Shown here in pieces: positions 42,494-52,137 of a stretch of 64,000 bases of DNA (positions are counted from its first letter, which is position 1; the number at the start of each line of letters is the position of its first letter). A program made the translations under genes and the position numbers. The stretch is taken from contig WGNA01000011.1 of assembly GCA_016124755.1 (NCBI GenBank), positions 124,001-188,000 of the forward strand, written 5' to 3'. The DNA comes from Bacteroidota bacterium. GTDB taxonomy: Bacteria > Bacteroidota > Bacteroidia > NS11-12g > UBA9320. The notes below the pieces were generated by a model. The model saw only the letters and a program-made list of their open reading frames with translations. It had not been told where the DNA came from and searched no databases.

Positions 42494-43024
42494 TTATTTC
42501 GCTAACCTCCAATGCTGCTGCACCATTCCGCTGGAAAAAGATCGTGAGGAAATCAACTCGACTTTTTGAAGATTCCGGCCATCTTTGAATAACCGAACGC
42601 CATCACCCAATAAAATCGGCACTACAGAAATAATGAGTTCGTCGACCCATTGGTTTTTTAACAGTTCGTGAATCACTTCCGCACCCCCATCACAAAAAAT
42701 GTCTTTGCCTTCTTCGGATTTCAAACGTTGAATTAAGGTTTGTAAATCTCCGTTGTAAAAAGATATGTTTCCGATATCCGGTTTTGAAGAACGTGTAATT
42801 ACATACGTCTTTTTATCAGCGTGTGGAAATTCCTCAACCTGTGTCATCACCCAATCGTAGGTTTTCCGGCCCAGAATTACCGTATCTATTTTAGAAATAA
42901 AGTCGGCATATCCATAATCGTTTTCTCCGTGATCAATTGAATCTAAGAAACTCAGATCCTCACCGGGTGCAGCAATAAATCCGTCAATTGACGAGGCAAT
43001 ATAAATCCAGAGTTTTCGGCTCAT
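42494..43024 (-). CDS. Dihydrofolate reductase family protein (RibD C-terminal-like)
   Basis: 176 residues from the ATG at 43024 (MSRKLWIYIASSIDGFIAAP). The conserved opening, VILGRKTYDWV, KTYVITRSSKP, IFCDGGAEVIHELL and ELIISVVPILLGDGVRLF are typical of the RibD_C/YyaP-YwjB group. Members are NAD(P)H-dependent reductases of uncertain substrate, not true DHFR. An in-frame start further upstream (43105) would run through the terminator of the neighbouring gene. It is probably monocistronic. Confidence 0.92.
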   Translation of the reverse strand: MSRKLWIYIASSIDGFIAAPGEDLSFLDSIDHGENDYGYADFISKIDTVILGRKTYDWVMTQVEEFPHADKKTYVITRSSKPDIGNISFYNGDLQTLIQRLKSEEGKDIFCDGGAEVIHELLKNQWVDELIISVVPILLGDGVRLFKDGRNLQKVELISSRSFSSGMVQQHWRLAK

Positions 43025-43061
43025 ACGAATTCCAAACTTAAAAATAAAAAGTGGAGCACAA

Positions 43062-43093
43062 AAAAACAGGAGCTGAAACCAACTCCTGTTTTT
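43062..43093 (-). terminator. Rho-independent terminator after the lipoprotein gene
   Basis: A perfect 11-bp stem, AAAAACAGGAG (43062-43072) with CTCCTGTTTTT (43083-43093), has a 10-nt loop. Read on the minus strand it is followed by a T-run, 20 bp after the stop of the lipoprotein gene. Confidence 0.85.
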
Positions 43094-43113
43094 CGGGTAC
43101 TTCAAAAATAAAA

Positions 43114-43524
43114 TTATTCTACTGTAAGCGTAAGAGAAACCTGATTAACAAGTCCGTCTCGGTTGGTTATGGTAAATGTGTATTTGTTGGTCTGACCGGA
43201 AATTGTGTCCATCGTGCCGGTGAAATCGTATTCGTAATGATCGGCATCGCTTCCGCTCAGACTTTGATCTTTAACCGTGGTTGACGCGGCACCGTTCACA
43301 CTTCGTGAAATATTGAATTTGGTTAGAACATCTTTGTCTTCCTCTTTATTCGCTTCAATGCCGATTTTAAAACTGGCACCTTTTGCTAACGTTTGATCGG
43401 AACTTATATAACCGGATCCCGTTTTAAATTCTATTTCCGGCAATTTCCCTTCGTCTTCTTCTTTACAGGAATAAACCAATGTTGTTAATGCAATAAGAAG
43501 TGCTACTTTATATATATTTTTCAT
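43114..43524 (-). CDS. Small lipoprotein with Ig-like beta fold
   Basis: This 136-residue lipoprotein has a lipobox (TLVYSC, C20) followed by an acidic linker and an Ig-like sequence (FKTGSGYISSDQTLAKGASFKIGIEANKEED..., YEYDFTGTMDTISGQTNKYTFTITNRDG). This type of small surface lipoprotein is common in Bacteroidota; its function is unknown. It is the end of its own transcript, with a clear terminator downstream. Confidence 0.8.
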   Translation of the reverse strand: MKNIYKVALLIALTTLVYSCKEEDEGKLPEIEFKTGSGYISSDQTLAKGASFKIGIEANKEEDKDVLTKFNISRSVNGAASTTVKDQSLSGSDADHYEYDFTGTMDTISGQTNKYTFTITNRDGLVNQVSLTLTVE

Positions 43525-43647
43525 TTTGTTTTTTGTGAATTGTTAATACTAATAAAAATAACCACGTACAACACGATGTTGAAATGGTAAAAGCAACACC
43601 CGAATACGGATGTCAATGAAATTTAATTGAGAATGAAAGTCCTTAAA

Positions 43648-44142
43648 TTAAGCCAGGCACCTGGGTGGAGGTGTTGGAACATCTGCCGTCGAAACGGGCA
43701 TTTGTTCGGGAACTGATGCACACAGAACATTTTCATTTTCAGGTATCAAATCACCGACTGTCGGAATGATTTTAATAAACTTAACCGGATCTTTTTGTTT
43801 TTGGATATCCGGTGATCTTTCGCGTTTTGTTTTAGACCATTTTTTTTCGAATTGCTGATCCTTGCCATCTGCGAATGCGATTATGCTGAATCCATTCTTT
43901 GTTTTACTAATTTCAACAACATCACAAAGTGAATGATTGAACTGAAACTCTTTTTTAAACTTTACCCAATTAAGTTCAGTCAGAGATTGAACCTGAACAG
44001 TAAAGGTTTTTTCAGGATTTTCCCCTATTTCTTTCCTGAATTCGGTTCGGAAGTATTGTTTGGCAACATGATGACCGAGCATAAGAAACCAGCCGGGTAA
44101 TACCCAGATGCAGATTAAAAGTATGGCGCCGTACTTTCTCAA
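43648..44142 (-). CDS. Exported protein linked to a TonB-dependent receptor (C-terminal PTPPP motif)
   Basis: This 164-residue protein has a signal or anchor (MRKYGAILLICIWVLPGWFLMLGHHV). A middle part (LTELNWVKFKKEFQFNHSLCDVVEISK) precedes a C-terminal tail ending ADVPTPPPRCLA. Small Bacteroidota proteins with this outline, an N-terminal anchor, a W/H/C-containing middle and a PTPPP end, recur next to TonB-dependent receptors, some in metal-related loci. The gene begins 1 bp after the receptor's stop codon, so the two are one operon. A role in metal uptake or sensing is inference. Confidence 0.7.
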   Translation of the reverse strand: MRKYGAILLICIWVLPGWFLMLGHHVAKQYFRTEFRKEIGENPEKTFTVQVQSLTELNWVKFKKEFQFNHSLCDVVEISKTKNGFSIIAFADGKDQQFEKKWSKTKRERSPDIQKQKDPVKFIKIIPTVGDLIPENENVLCASVPEQMPVSTADVPTPPPRCLA

Positions 44143-44143
44143 A

Positions 44144-46177
44144 TCAACTGCGAGACTTTGTAATACTGGTTTTTACGTTAAAAACAATATTTCTTCCCTG
44201 GTTGTAAATTCCATAGTTTTTGAACCGGGAAAGATGGTCGTAATAATACGTATTTGTAAGATTATTTCCCGCGATGCTCAGTTTCCAGATTCGTCCGTCT
44301 TTGTTTATCACCGTATTGATTCCGGCATTCAAAAGCTGATATCCCGGCGTTCGGGTTTCCAAACGGGCCAGTAAATTCTGTTGCAAAACAATATCGGCAT
44401 TGATGTAAAAATTAAGGAGTGAGCCGTTCTTCATTACAAATCTTTTAGTAATCATCGGCTTAAATCGCTGAGCGGGAATAAACGGCGTATAGGTTCCATC
44501 ATCCGACTTGCTGATCATTCCGGAATAGGTGACAGAAAGCACGCTGTTTTTGTTGAGTGAATAACCTGCCTCGGCCTCTCCGCCGTACTGACTCACGTGT
44601 TTTTGTTCGTAAACATATACCGGAAACCCGTACCAGTCGCGGGTTGTTGGAGCTAAATAAACATAGTTGTAAAAACGATTAAAGAACGGAGTAGCGGTAA
44701 AATAGTATCGTGTGGTTCTTCTCGTAAAAAGAAAATTGAATTCGATATTCTGCTCGTTCTTCATGTTTGGGTCGCCGATTTCGTATGTAAATACACCTTC
44801 GTGCAAACCATTGGAAGATAATTCCGCAAGATTCGGAACCCGAACTCCGGAAGCAATATTGAATTTAATGTTCGTTTTTGGATTGGCAAACCAGGTGATT
44901 CCACTGAAAAAGTTTCCGAACATCGAAAATTTGGTGAACGGGTTGATAACTTTCTCTTCCGTATTAACCGTGGCGGTCAGTAATGTTTTAATGTATTTTT
45001 CACCAAATCCGACTCCAACTTCCCAAACCAATCCTTTTTTTAATTGAGTTTCTAAATAAGCCGACTGATTACTTTCCTGCATACGTGCATTGGGAACAAT
45101 TTTCCTCGATCCGTAATTGGTATTTATTTCAAAGGAATGAAGATGGGAGAGAATTAGTTTGTTTTTATCCGAAAGTTTCTTTTCCCATTTAATTAAATGC
45201 TGAATGGTAATCAGGTGCATGTCAAGACTAATTTTTCCGCTGCCTTCATTTTCCATCCGTTCGTTCGATTGTACACCAAAATTGATGTTGAGTTTCGAAC
45301 CGTTTTTCAGATAGATTTTGTTTTCGGAAGACGCCATATTTAAAATTACGAAGTGCGCAGGATTGTCTGCAAGATCGCGGCTCCAGCGTGCATCGGGTTT
45401 TACAAAAGTGTAAACGTCATTAAAAATAAATCCAAAGCGATTGTATGACGACATCAGGTGATTTACCGAAGTCCAGTTTTTTCGGTGAAAACCATACGAA
45501 GCTTTTAAATAATATCCATCAAAACGGCTGTTAAGAACCCGATTGTTTTTACCGTCGGAATAATCGCCATTATTTTCAACTCCCACGCGAATCCGGAACC
45601 AGCGGTTATCATTCGACGCTTTGTAACCGATTTGGGTAAGTCCGCCCAGTGTATTTGAATTAAACTGAATTCCCTTTTCCCAAACTTTTGTGTTTTTGGC
45701 TGGTTTTTCTTCTTCCAGAATGTTGATTACACCACCAACAGCTTCGGTTCCGTACAACACGCTCATCGGACCTTTGATCACTTCAGTTTTCGAAAGTCCG
45801 ATGTCGGATAATCCCATTCCGTGTTCATCCTGCCACTGCTGATTGTCGAATTTTAATCCCGATATCAATACCAAAACCCGGTTGCCGTATAAACCACGAA
45901 TTACCGGTTTCATAATCGACGGACCGGTTGAGAGCATGGTTACTCCCGGTGTTTTAGCTAAAAGATCGGTGAGGTTGTAGTTGCCGTAATTGGAAAGACT
46001 ATCGATATCGATCGGAGTTATCTGTAGGGATGTTTGTTCTGCCGGTTTCTCTTTGTATGAAGTTACAACCGCCTGTCTTAAAGTGTGTGTTGTGGAATCA
46101 TTGTATTGCGCATAAACCGGGGTTCCGCAAATCAATACAATGAAAAAGGCTATTGCAACGGAGAAAAATCGTTTCAT
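44144..46177 (-). CDS. TonB-dependent outer-membrane receptor
   Basis: This 677-residue receptor has a signal peptide (MKRFFSVAIAFFIVLICGTPVYAQ), a plug domain at about 35-155 (VVTSYKEKPAEQTSLQITPID, LLAKTPGVTMLSTG, VIRGLYGNRVLVLISGLKFDNQQWQDEHG, GPMSVLYGTEAVGGVINI), then the beta-barrel to the C-terminus (FNVKTSITKSRS). No STN or CarboxypepD domain is present, so it is not a FecA/SusC type. The plug layout is of the BtuB/copper/heme class; the substrate cannot be told. A strong promoter lies directly upstream. Confidence 0.95.
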   Translation of the reverse strand: MKRFFSVAIAFFIVLICGTPVYAQYNDSTTHTLRQAVVTSYKEKPAEQTSLQITPIDIDSLSNYGNYNLTDLLAKTPGVTMLSTGPSIMKPVIRGLYGNRVLVLISGLKFDNQQWQDEHGMGLSDIGLSKTEVIKGPMSVLYGTEAVGGVINILEEEKPAKNTKVWEKGIQFNSNTLGGLTQIGYKASNDNRWFRIRVGVENNGDYSDGKNNRVLNSRFDGYYLKASYGFHRKNWTSVNHLMSSYNRFGFIFNDVYTFVKPDARWSRDLADNPAHFVILNMASSENKIYLKNGSKLNINFGVQSNERMENEGSGKISLDMHLITIQHLIKWEKKLSDKNKLILSHLHSFEINTNYGSRKIVPNARMQESNQSAYLETQLKKGLVWEVGVGFGEKYIKTLLTATVNTEEKVINPFTKFSMFGNFFSGITWFANPKTNIKFNIASGVRVPNLAELSSNGLHEGVFTYEIGDPNMKNEQNIEFNFLFTRRTTRYYFTATPFFNRFYNYVYLAPTTRDWYGFPVYVYEQKHVSQYGGEAEAGYSLNKNSVLSVTYSGMISKSDDGTYTPFIPAQRFKPMITKRFVMKNGSLLNFYINADIVLQQNLLARLETRTPGYQLLNAGINTVINKDGRIWKLSIAGNNLTNTYYYDHLSRFKNYGIYNQGRNIVFNVKTSITKSRS

Positions 46178-46191
46178 TTTTTACAAGTCGC

Positions 46192-46223
46192 CAAAGCTAA
46201 GGTTTGAAATCAATTTGGCCAAA
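46192..46223 (-). promoter_or_regulatory. Consensus Bacteroidota promoter for the TonB receptor operon
   Basis: On the minus strand TTTG (46220-46223), a 20-bp spacer and TAGCTTTG (46192-46199) match the -33/-7 consensus exactly. The inferred transcript starts near 46185, 8 nt before the ATG. This is the best promoter match seen in the window. Confidence 0.75.
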
Positions 46224-46236
46224 GTTCAAAATATTG

Positions 46237-46614
46237 TCAGTACGTCAACAATACGGCAACCCAAACAAACCAGATTGAAGAAATTACAACATCGGTTTTG
46301 AGAATGCGCATCAGAGAAATGTGCTTTAACAAAAGGTAGCTTATAGCCGGTCGCATCAGAGCCTGAAAAATAAAAAGAAAAAATAACGACTGAAACGACG
46401 CAGAAATTCCATTAAAGTGAAAATTTGCCATACGCTCAAACGAACGTGTTGATCCACAGGTTTTACAGGCCATTCCTGCTTTAGTATAAACACAGGTAAT
46501 ATGGATTAATTGGTATTTAAGTCCAACTATGAGCGAAATAAATAGTAAAAGAATAAGAAAATTGAAAAGGTGATAATCCCGTATCGGTTTATCGGATGGA
46601 GTCGACATGATCAA
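46237..46614 (-). CDS. DUF2752 membrane protein
   Basis: This 125-residue protein has three hydrophobic helices and the family's hallmark cysteine-glycine-threonine-arginine motif, here CKTCGSTRSF (usually CPxCGxTR). It overlaps the end of the upstream gene by about 20 bp, with start ATG 46614 or 46608. DUF2752 proteins have no established function. Confidence 0.85.
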   Translation of the reverse strand: MIMSTPSDKPIRDYHLFNFLILLLFISLIVGLKYQLIHITCVYTKAGMACKTCGSTRSFERMANFHFNGISASFQSLFFLFIFQALMRPAISYLLLKHISLMRILKTDVVISSIWFVWVAVLLTY

Positions 46615-47011
46615 TTGTATCGTTCGAAACTTTCCCGGTCGAATCGGTATGCTTTTTAATTTCTTCCATCTCGCGTTTCAGTAAATCTTTTACAACTTCT
46701 TCAGTGGATTCATTAATGGATTTCTCAATTTCTGATTTGGTATCATACACTTCCTTATAATGATAATACTGGTACACCGACATACCAATAGCAACAATAC
46801 CTATAATGATTCCGCTGAAAGGTACTGCAGTGTTTTCGTTATTTTGTTTTAAAAATAAAAAGGCAATCACGCAAAAAATCAATGCGAGTATGGCCGGAAT
46901 TAATGCATAAAATCCGATGCAGGGAATAAAGGAAATGAGCAGAGCTACAATCCCGATCACCAAACCAATAATACCGAACGGACGCGGGTTCCCGGAAAAT
47001 TCAATGTTCAT
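46589..47011 (-). CDS. Small membrane protein, DUF4190-like, with charged tail
   Basis: 140 residues: three hydrophobic helices (FGIIGLVIGIVALLISFIP, YALIPAILALIFCVIAFLFL, SGIIIGIVAIGMSVYQYY) followed by a highly charged helical tail (EIEKSINESTEEVVKDLLKR). The helix pattern matches DUF4190-type proteins, which often accompany DUF2752 genes in Bacteroidota. It is operon-linked to the overlapping DUF2752 gene. The function is unknown. Confidence 0.75.
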   Translation of the reverse strand: MNIEFSGNPRPFGIIGLVIGIVALLISFIPCIGFYALIPAILALIFCVIAFLFLKQNNENTAVPFSGIIIGIVAIGMSVYQYYHYKEVYDTKSEIEKSINESTEEVVKDLLKREMEEIKKHTDSTGKVSNDTIDHVDSIR

Positions 47012-47080
47012 GTAGTGACTATTTATCGGTCAATAATACACTTTTTGAGTATAACTAAATCCGGAACTTAATGGATATTC

Positions 47081-47464
47081 CTACAATTCTATTTTTCGCA
47101 AAGGTTTCAGAACGGAAAAAAGAACACAAGTGGTTACAAAAGGAAGAGTAGAGAGAATAATTTTAGCATTAAAACCCAGCAGTCCGATAAAAAGCATAAA
47201 ACCTAACAATACGGCAAGAGAAAACATCCCGAGATAGGTAAGCCATTTGGAAGGATTTTTTTGAAACAATGTGATTAGCAAAATGAGCTGCCCGAACAAA
47301 GGAATTAGTACAAAGGGGTGAATAACTTCTTTCGGAGAAGTAAACAGTTTTGAAAGAATAAGTCCTTCTGTTTGAAATAAAAACTGATGTTGGTCTTCGC
47401 CCCATTCGAGGTAACCCAACAGCGACGTGAGAATAAGCGCCAGATTAAGAAGTTTGTGTTTCAT
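47081..47464 (-). CDS. Small polytopic membrane protein
   Basis: 127 residues with about four hydrophobic helices (LLNLALILTSLLGYLEWG, HPFVLIPLFGQLILLITLF, WLTYLGMFSLAVLLGFMLF, NAKIILSTLPFVTTCVLF). The motif LGYLEWGEDQHQFLFQTE before helix 2 is distinctive but I do not recognise a family. It probably shares a transcript with the DUF4190/DUF2752 pair downstream. Confidence 0.7.
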   Translation of the reverse strand: MKHKLLNLALILTSLLGYLEWGEDQHQFLFQTEGLILSKLFTSPKEVIHPFVLIPLFGQLILLITLFQKNPSKWLTYLGMFSLAVLLGFMLFIGLLGFNAKIILSTLPFVTTCVLFSVLKPLRKIEL

Positions 47465-47620
47465 ACCGATTGTCTGGTAACGAATCTATACCATATCAGA
47501 ATTTATGGGGATTCGGGTTTTTCAAAGTCGATCGATTTAAGCCTGAAGCCGTTGAAAATATTGGATTTTCAAAATCCTTTAGGCCAAAGTTCTGAAACAA
47601 AAATTTAATCCGGATTGTAA

Positions 47621-48163
47621 TCACCGACAAAGAAAAGCGCTGGAAGCTGTAACTATCTTCAGGCAATTATGTGTTCCATCGCAATATGCTCCCTCCTCAG
47701 ATATCGTGGCGCGACATGAATTATTATCACTTACGCAAATGGCATAGGGGTGCGTATTGTGATCCGCCTCGTACAGTTTGTCTTTTATTTTAATTAAGGG
47801 AATGGCACAATTAAAATAATTTTTTCCAATGGCAATCAGTGTAAATGTTTCTCCATTCTGAACAATTTTTAATTGCGAAATGGTAAGATCGTTTAAGCGG
47901 CCTTTAACGGAGGTGTCGCCCGGGACAATTATAATTTCCTTTTGAAGCGCTTGTGTAATGGTATTGGGTTTAATGCGGATGGTAAATTGATTTCCATTGA
48001 TGTCCGCCACTAATGGGGCCGATTCACGCTGTATCATTCCGCTTAGCAATACTATAAAAAGGGAAGCCACAACGAAATAAGGTATTTGGGGAATTTTCAC
48101 GTTTGGAAGATTGATGGTATCGAAGATAATATTGTGAGTTGAATATGAAAAGTGAAAAATCAA
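47621..48163 (-). CDS. Hypothetical single-pass exported protein with cysteine-containing C-terminus
   Basis: 180 residues if started at ATG 48163; a GTG at 48100 (MKIPQIPYFVVASLFIVLLSG) gives a better signal/anchor at the N-terminus. The extracytoplasmic part is beta-rich (GNQFTIRIKPNTITQALQKEIIIV...) and its last third has several cysteines (YAICVSDNNSCRA, GAYCDGTHNCLK, AFLCR), suggesting disulfides. No family was recognised. It is isolated between unrelated genes. Confidence 0.6.
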   Translation of the reverse strand: MIFHFSYSTHNIIFDTINLPNVKIPQIPYFVVASLFIVLLSGMIQRESAPLVADINGNQFTIRIKPNTITQALQKEIIIVPGDTSVKGRLNDLTISQLKIVQNGETFTLIAIGKNYFNCAIPLIKIKDKLYEADHNTHPYAICVSDNNSCRATISEEGAYCDGTHNCLKIVTASSAFLCR

Positions 48164-48669
48164 AAAAGCGATCTGCTCCGTAGCGGATTTAACGTCTTCG
48201 ATTTCACATCTGTGTTTTTTTGTTTATGCGTTGCGGTTTATAATTTCTCTTTAAACATTGTTTTTAGGAAAAGAAGTCGGGTAGGGGGTGAAAGGTTATT
48301 CCGACTATTTTATACAAAGACACCAAGTTCTTTTCAGAAATATAGTGCCATTAAAAATTAAATTCGTTAATCATAAAAAGTATTTTCAAGAACACAATGG
48401 TTATTTATTTCCGAAAGAAATGAATAACTGAAATGCTTTGAGCCATTACATGAAACGTATCGGATGAATGTGTTTCCAGTATCATTCCCGAATTTAAGCT
48501 GACAAAGCCTTTTTCAGATTGAAGCCTCAAATCCGGAAGGCACTAGTCAGTAATTCACCATTTATGCTGACAAAGCCATTCAATATTTCCCTTGGTTCCA
48601 CGTACATTTAGGCTTTCGACAGTAATTCACGAATTCTCAAATTGCCCAATTATTCAACAACGATCTTCC
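48164..48669. other. 506-bp noncoding gap with ~70-bp imperfect direct repeat
   Basis: GCTGACAAAGCC occurs at 48498-48509 and 48566-48577, and AGTAATTCAC at 48549-48558 and 48621-48630, so a unit of about 70 bp is present twice with divergence. No open frame with gene character, promoter or terminator was seen. Confidence 0.5.
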
Positions 48670-51600
48670 TCAATGATTTACCATCAACACATCGTTGGCG
48701 ACTCGTACACCATTACTCCAGCGCAATAAATAAGTACCGGCCGGTAATTCCTGTGTATTTAATTCGGTGGTTAAACCGATAATTTTTTGTGTAATAATTA
48801 CTCTTCCATTGAGATCGGTAATTTCTAAAGTGCCATCAGAAACCCCGGTAACAATTACACTTTCATTTGCCGGATTTGGATAAAACCGGATGGCAGCCTG
48901 CGCAAAATCCCGAACCGAAACATACGTAAAGGCGAACGTATCAGAAACGTTCGTGCAACCCGAATCGGTTGACACAACCACGTAATACGATCCGCTTTCT
49001 GTTGCATCATAATTTCTGTCGGTTGCTCCGCTAATTTTTCCACTGAGATTGTACCATTGATTTCCGGAAGGGGAAGAGGATTTTAGTGAATTTTTGGTTT
49101 GGGTAATTCCGGGCTTTGTCGGATTCGGATTTACCCGGATTTGCCGTTCGGTGGAATCTTTACAGCCTGCAGCATTAATTACTGTATAACGAATTGTATG
49201 ATTTCCGGTTTTGTAAGCTCCCGGATTAAATTCATCATTTTTAACACCGTCGATATAATATGTTCCGCCATCAACCGGAGTGCCGCCGGTTAACAAAAAG
49301 GAATTGTCTTTTTCGCAAACCGAAGCATGTTGCATCAGTTTAACATCCGGTTTCGCTCCAACCAAAACCCACGCGCTGTCGATTGCCTTGCATCCGTTTT
49401 GCCCGGTAATCTGATACGTAATTAAATGATTGCCTTCACCCGCACTTTGAGGAGAAAACAACCCGGCAATTATTCCATTTCCTTTTAATGTACCACCTGC
49501 CGGATAGGTTGAGGCAAATGCAGCATTGTCCTCTGTGCACATTTTATCCGGAAGTGAAAGGCTCACACTATCCGGTTTGAGAATGGTCATCATGAAATCA
49601 GTTTTACTCACACATCCGGAAGTTGCAGAATGGGTGAAAAAAATGTGGTGCATTCCGTATGATGCTTCTGCCGGATAGAAATAATCTCCTTTCACGGTTG
49701 GACCTGTGAATGTTCCCGCCGGGGAGGTTACCACTTTTGTAAGACTAATGCTATCCGATTCGCGGCAGTATTCTTTCGGAGGTGTGTAAGAAATAACCGC
49801 TGTATCCAACACTTCCGCCTGAACCGAAGTTTTATTTACACATCCGGCGGTATCTTTAAAATTATAGGTTACCGCATATTTTCCTCCGGTTAAACCTTTA
49901 GGATTAAATGAACCTCCGTTGGTAACTCCCGTTCCGGAAAAATAACCTCCGGTTGGTGTTCCGCCTGTGAGTTTAATACTGTCTCCATTCTGGCAGAGTT
50001 TAATGCTCTGAGACCACGAAATAGCGGAATTTGCTTTTACGGTAATTACCTGTGTGTCGGTTGTTGTACAATTTAACTGATTGGTAAAAGAATAAATAAT
50101 GGTGTGTTTTCCCGCACCTGCTTTGGCCGGATCAAACTGGTCATTATTGATTCCGGTTCCGGTATAGGTGCCAGGTTTCGGATAAGCCTGAAGGGTAATG
50201 GCATTGTCCTGAGAACAGAGAATTCCGACTGCCGGAAAAGTGCAGGGAGTGGCCGATTTAATTTTAATGGAATCTTTATAAGAATTTGAGCAGCCGTGGG
50301 TGTCGGTATAACTATAAACAAACGGAAACCATCCGTTGGGGTAACCGGCACTATCGAGCCGGAAGTTGTTGTTGTAAACCCATTTTCCGGTATAGGTTCC
50401 ACCAGTCGGACTATGATGATTTAATGGAATAAATGCCTGATTGTCGCACTCCTCCATATTTTTAATTCGCTTAATATCGGGCAGACTGTAAACGGTCATG
50501 GTTTGCGAAGCGTAACCGGTGCAATTGTTTGTGTCGGTCATTGAATACGTGACTTTGTAATTTCCGCCACCGACTGAAGATGGAGAGAACCACGTATTTT
50601 TAATCACTCCTGATCCCGAATAAATCCCACCTGCCGGACTTCCGGTTGTGAGTCCGACGGAATCCACGTCTTCGCAAACCCCGGTTAAAGCACCCATTGC
50701 AACGCTGGGTGCCGGTTTATGACTAATGCTCATTTCAGAACTGCTGAAACTGCATGAACTGTTGTTTCGGGTAACTTTTACCGAATATTTCCCAACTGAA
50801 TCAACGGATAGTGTATTGCCGTTTGCCCCCGAAATCACATTGCCATCGAGATACCAGACAAATGAAAAAGAGTCGCTGGCGGAAGCTGTGAGGGTGATGG
50901 CATTCGTTCCGCAGTACCAGGGCTTACCAATGGAGGAACTGAGAATTTTGGTACTGTCGGTTTCGTACATCGCAACCACGTATTCTTTCACGCTGCAGTT
51001 GGTGATGACTAAAGAATCGCCGTTGTCGTACAAACGCGAAGGAGTATAATTCCAGCTTCCCTGATACCCACTGGTTTTTTGGAACATATCGATTCCACAT
51101 TCTTCTTTGCCTTTGGCGGCAGTTGTTCCGGAATAATCGTAAACAATGCGGAAGGTGGGGTTGGTCGGATTCATGGAATAAATTCCGTAATAATGGGTTT
51201 TAGCCGGAGTTCCGTTTACACCGGAACTTACACCTTGTTCGGTTGCCTCGTATGCGGCAAAAACCTGAAATGCTTCCGGAGCAGAGGAAGACGTAATATC
51301 TTTTACATGAAACACATCGCCGAACTTGGTCGACAAGGAAACATCATCACCGGAATAGGTATATGCACTAACGTCTCCGATCGCAGCACCCGATAAAATC
51401 CAGGTCGGACCATTTGTTAAAGCACTTTTGGTAGAATTTCCGGTTTCGTCTTTAGCAGAAGTTCCGGAACCTTCATCTAATTTCCAGTAACCGGCAAGAT
51501 TCTTAAAATACGGATGGCTTTTATCGGCTTTTCGGCACATAAAATCTTTGAGCGTATTTCCTTCAAGGCATGTACTCCAGACGCGTACCTCGTCGATGGA

Positions 51601-52137
51601 ACCATCGAAGTAACGTCCGCCGCCATACGAAAGATCTCCGATTCGCGGATCCAATCCGTTTGAAGTGCGGATGCTGCCGGAATACAGCGTGTAGGCAACC
51701 CGAACACCATTGATGTAACAGGAAATGGTGTCGCCATCAAAAGTTCCCGCAACATGATACCATTTTCCGGTCGTCATTAAAGAAGCGGAAATTGCCTCGG
51801 TCCATGCACCTGAACTGTTGCAGAGATTAAAGGAAAGCTTTCCGTTATCGCCGCAACGCAAAACATATCCCTGATTACCACTTCCCCAACCGTGTTTGCA
51901 AAAAATGGAATTGCTCCAACTGTTGGTTCCGTAGCTTCCGGCATTAATCCAGGCTTCAACCGTGATTGTTGAATCGGAATTCAAAGCTGAGTTGTCGGCG
52001 ACGACCACATATTGCGTGGATCCGTCGAAGTCAAGAGCTTTGTAAGAACCGGTCTGGGCCTTCAGCAGCGATGAACAGGAAATCAGAAATAAAATTAAGT
52101 GGGGCTTTTTAATCAGAGAAGTAGTTATACGAAACAT
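48670..52137 (-). CDS. Large secreted LamG / Ig-like repeat protein with T9SS sorting domain
   Basis: This 1155-residue protein has a signal peptide, a LamG/concanavalin-like domain at about 30-205 (ALDFDGSTQYVVVADN..., WYHVAGTFDGDTISCYINGV, SIDEVRVWS), a beta-rich segment, and a long series of PKD/Ig-like modules at about 405-1065 with the recurring phrases GGxYSGxGV, FxPxxxGxGxHxIxYxxT and CxxxDS. It ends in a T9SS type A sorting domain (FYPNPANESVIVTG, DLNGRVIITQ, LPAGTYLLRWSNG). It is probably cell-surface or released, possibly adhesive. No enzyme motif was seen. Confidence 0.93.
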   Translation of the reverse strand: MFRITTSLIKKPHLILFLISCSSLLKAQTGSYKALDFDGSTQYVVVADNSALNSDSTITVEAWINAGSYGTNSWSNSIFCKHGWGSGNQGYVLRCGDNGKLSFNLCNSSGAWTEAISASLMTTGKWYHVAGTFDGDTISCYINGVRVAYTLYSGSIRTSNGLDPRIGDLSYGGGRYFDGSIDEVRVWSTCLEGNTLKDFMCRKADKSHPYFKNLAGYWKLDEGSGTSAKDETGNSTKSALTNGPTWILSGAAIGDVSAYTYSGDDVSLSTKFGDVFHVKDITSSSAPEAFQVFAAYEATEQGVSSGVNGTPAKTHYYGIYSMNPTNPTFRIVYDYSGTTAAKGKEECGIDMFQKTSGYQGSWNYTPSRLYDNGDSLVITNCSVKEYVVAMYETDSTKILSSSIGKPWYCGTNAITLTASASDSFSFVWYLDGNVISGANGNTLSVDSVGKYSVKVTRNNSSCSFSSSEMSISHKPAPSVAMGALTGVCEDVDSVGLTTGSPAGGIYSGSGVIKNTWFSPSSVGGGNYKVTYSMTDTNNCTGYASQTMTVYSLPDIKRIKNMEECDNQAFIPLNHHSPTGGTYTGKWVYNNNFRLDSAGYPNGWFPFVYSYTDTHGCSNSYKDSIKIKSATPCTFPAVGILCSQDNAITLQAYPKPGTYTGTGINNDQFDPAKAGAGKHTIIYSFTNQLNCTTTDTQVITVKANSAISWSQSIKLCQNGDSIKLTGGTPTGGYFSGTGVTNGGSFNPKGLTGGKYAVTYNFKDTAGCVNKTSVQAEVLDTAVISYTPPKEYCRESDSISLTKVVTSPAGTFTGPTVKGDYFYPAEASYGMHHIFFTHSATSGCVSKTDFMMTILKPDSVSLSLPDKMCTEDNAAFASTYPAGGTLKGNGIIAGLFSPQSAGEGNHLITYQITGQNGCKAIDSAWVLVGAKPDVKLMQHASVCEKDNSFLLTGGTPVDGGTYYIDGVKNDEFNPGAYKTGNHTIRYTVINAAGCKDSTERQIRVNPNPTKPGITQTKNSLKSSSPSGNQWYNLSGKISGATDRNYDATESGSYYVVVSTDSGCTNVSDTFAFTYVSVRDFAQAAIRFYPNPANESVIVTGVSDGTLEITDLNGRVIITQKIIGLTTELNTQELPAGTYLLRWSNGVRVANDVLMVNH

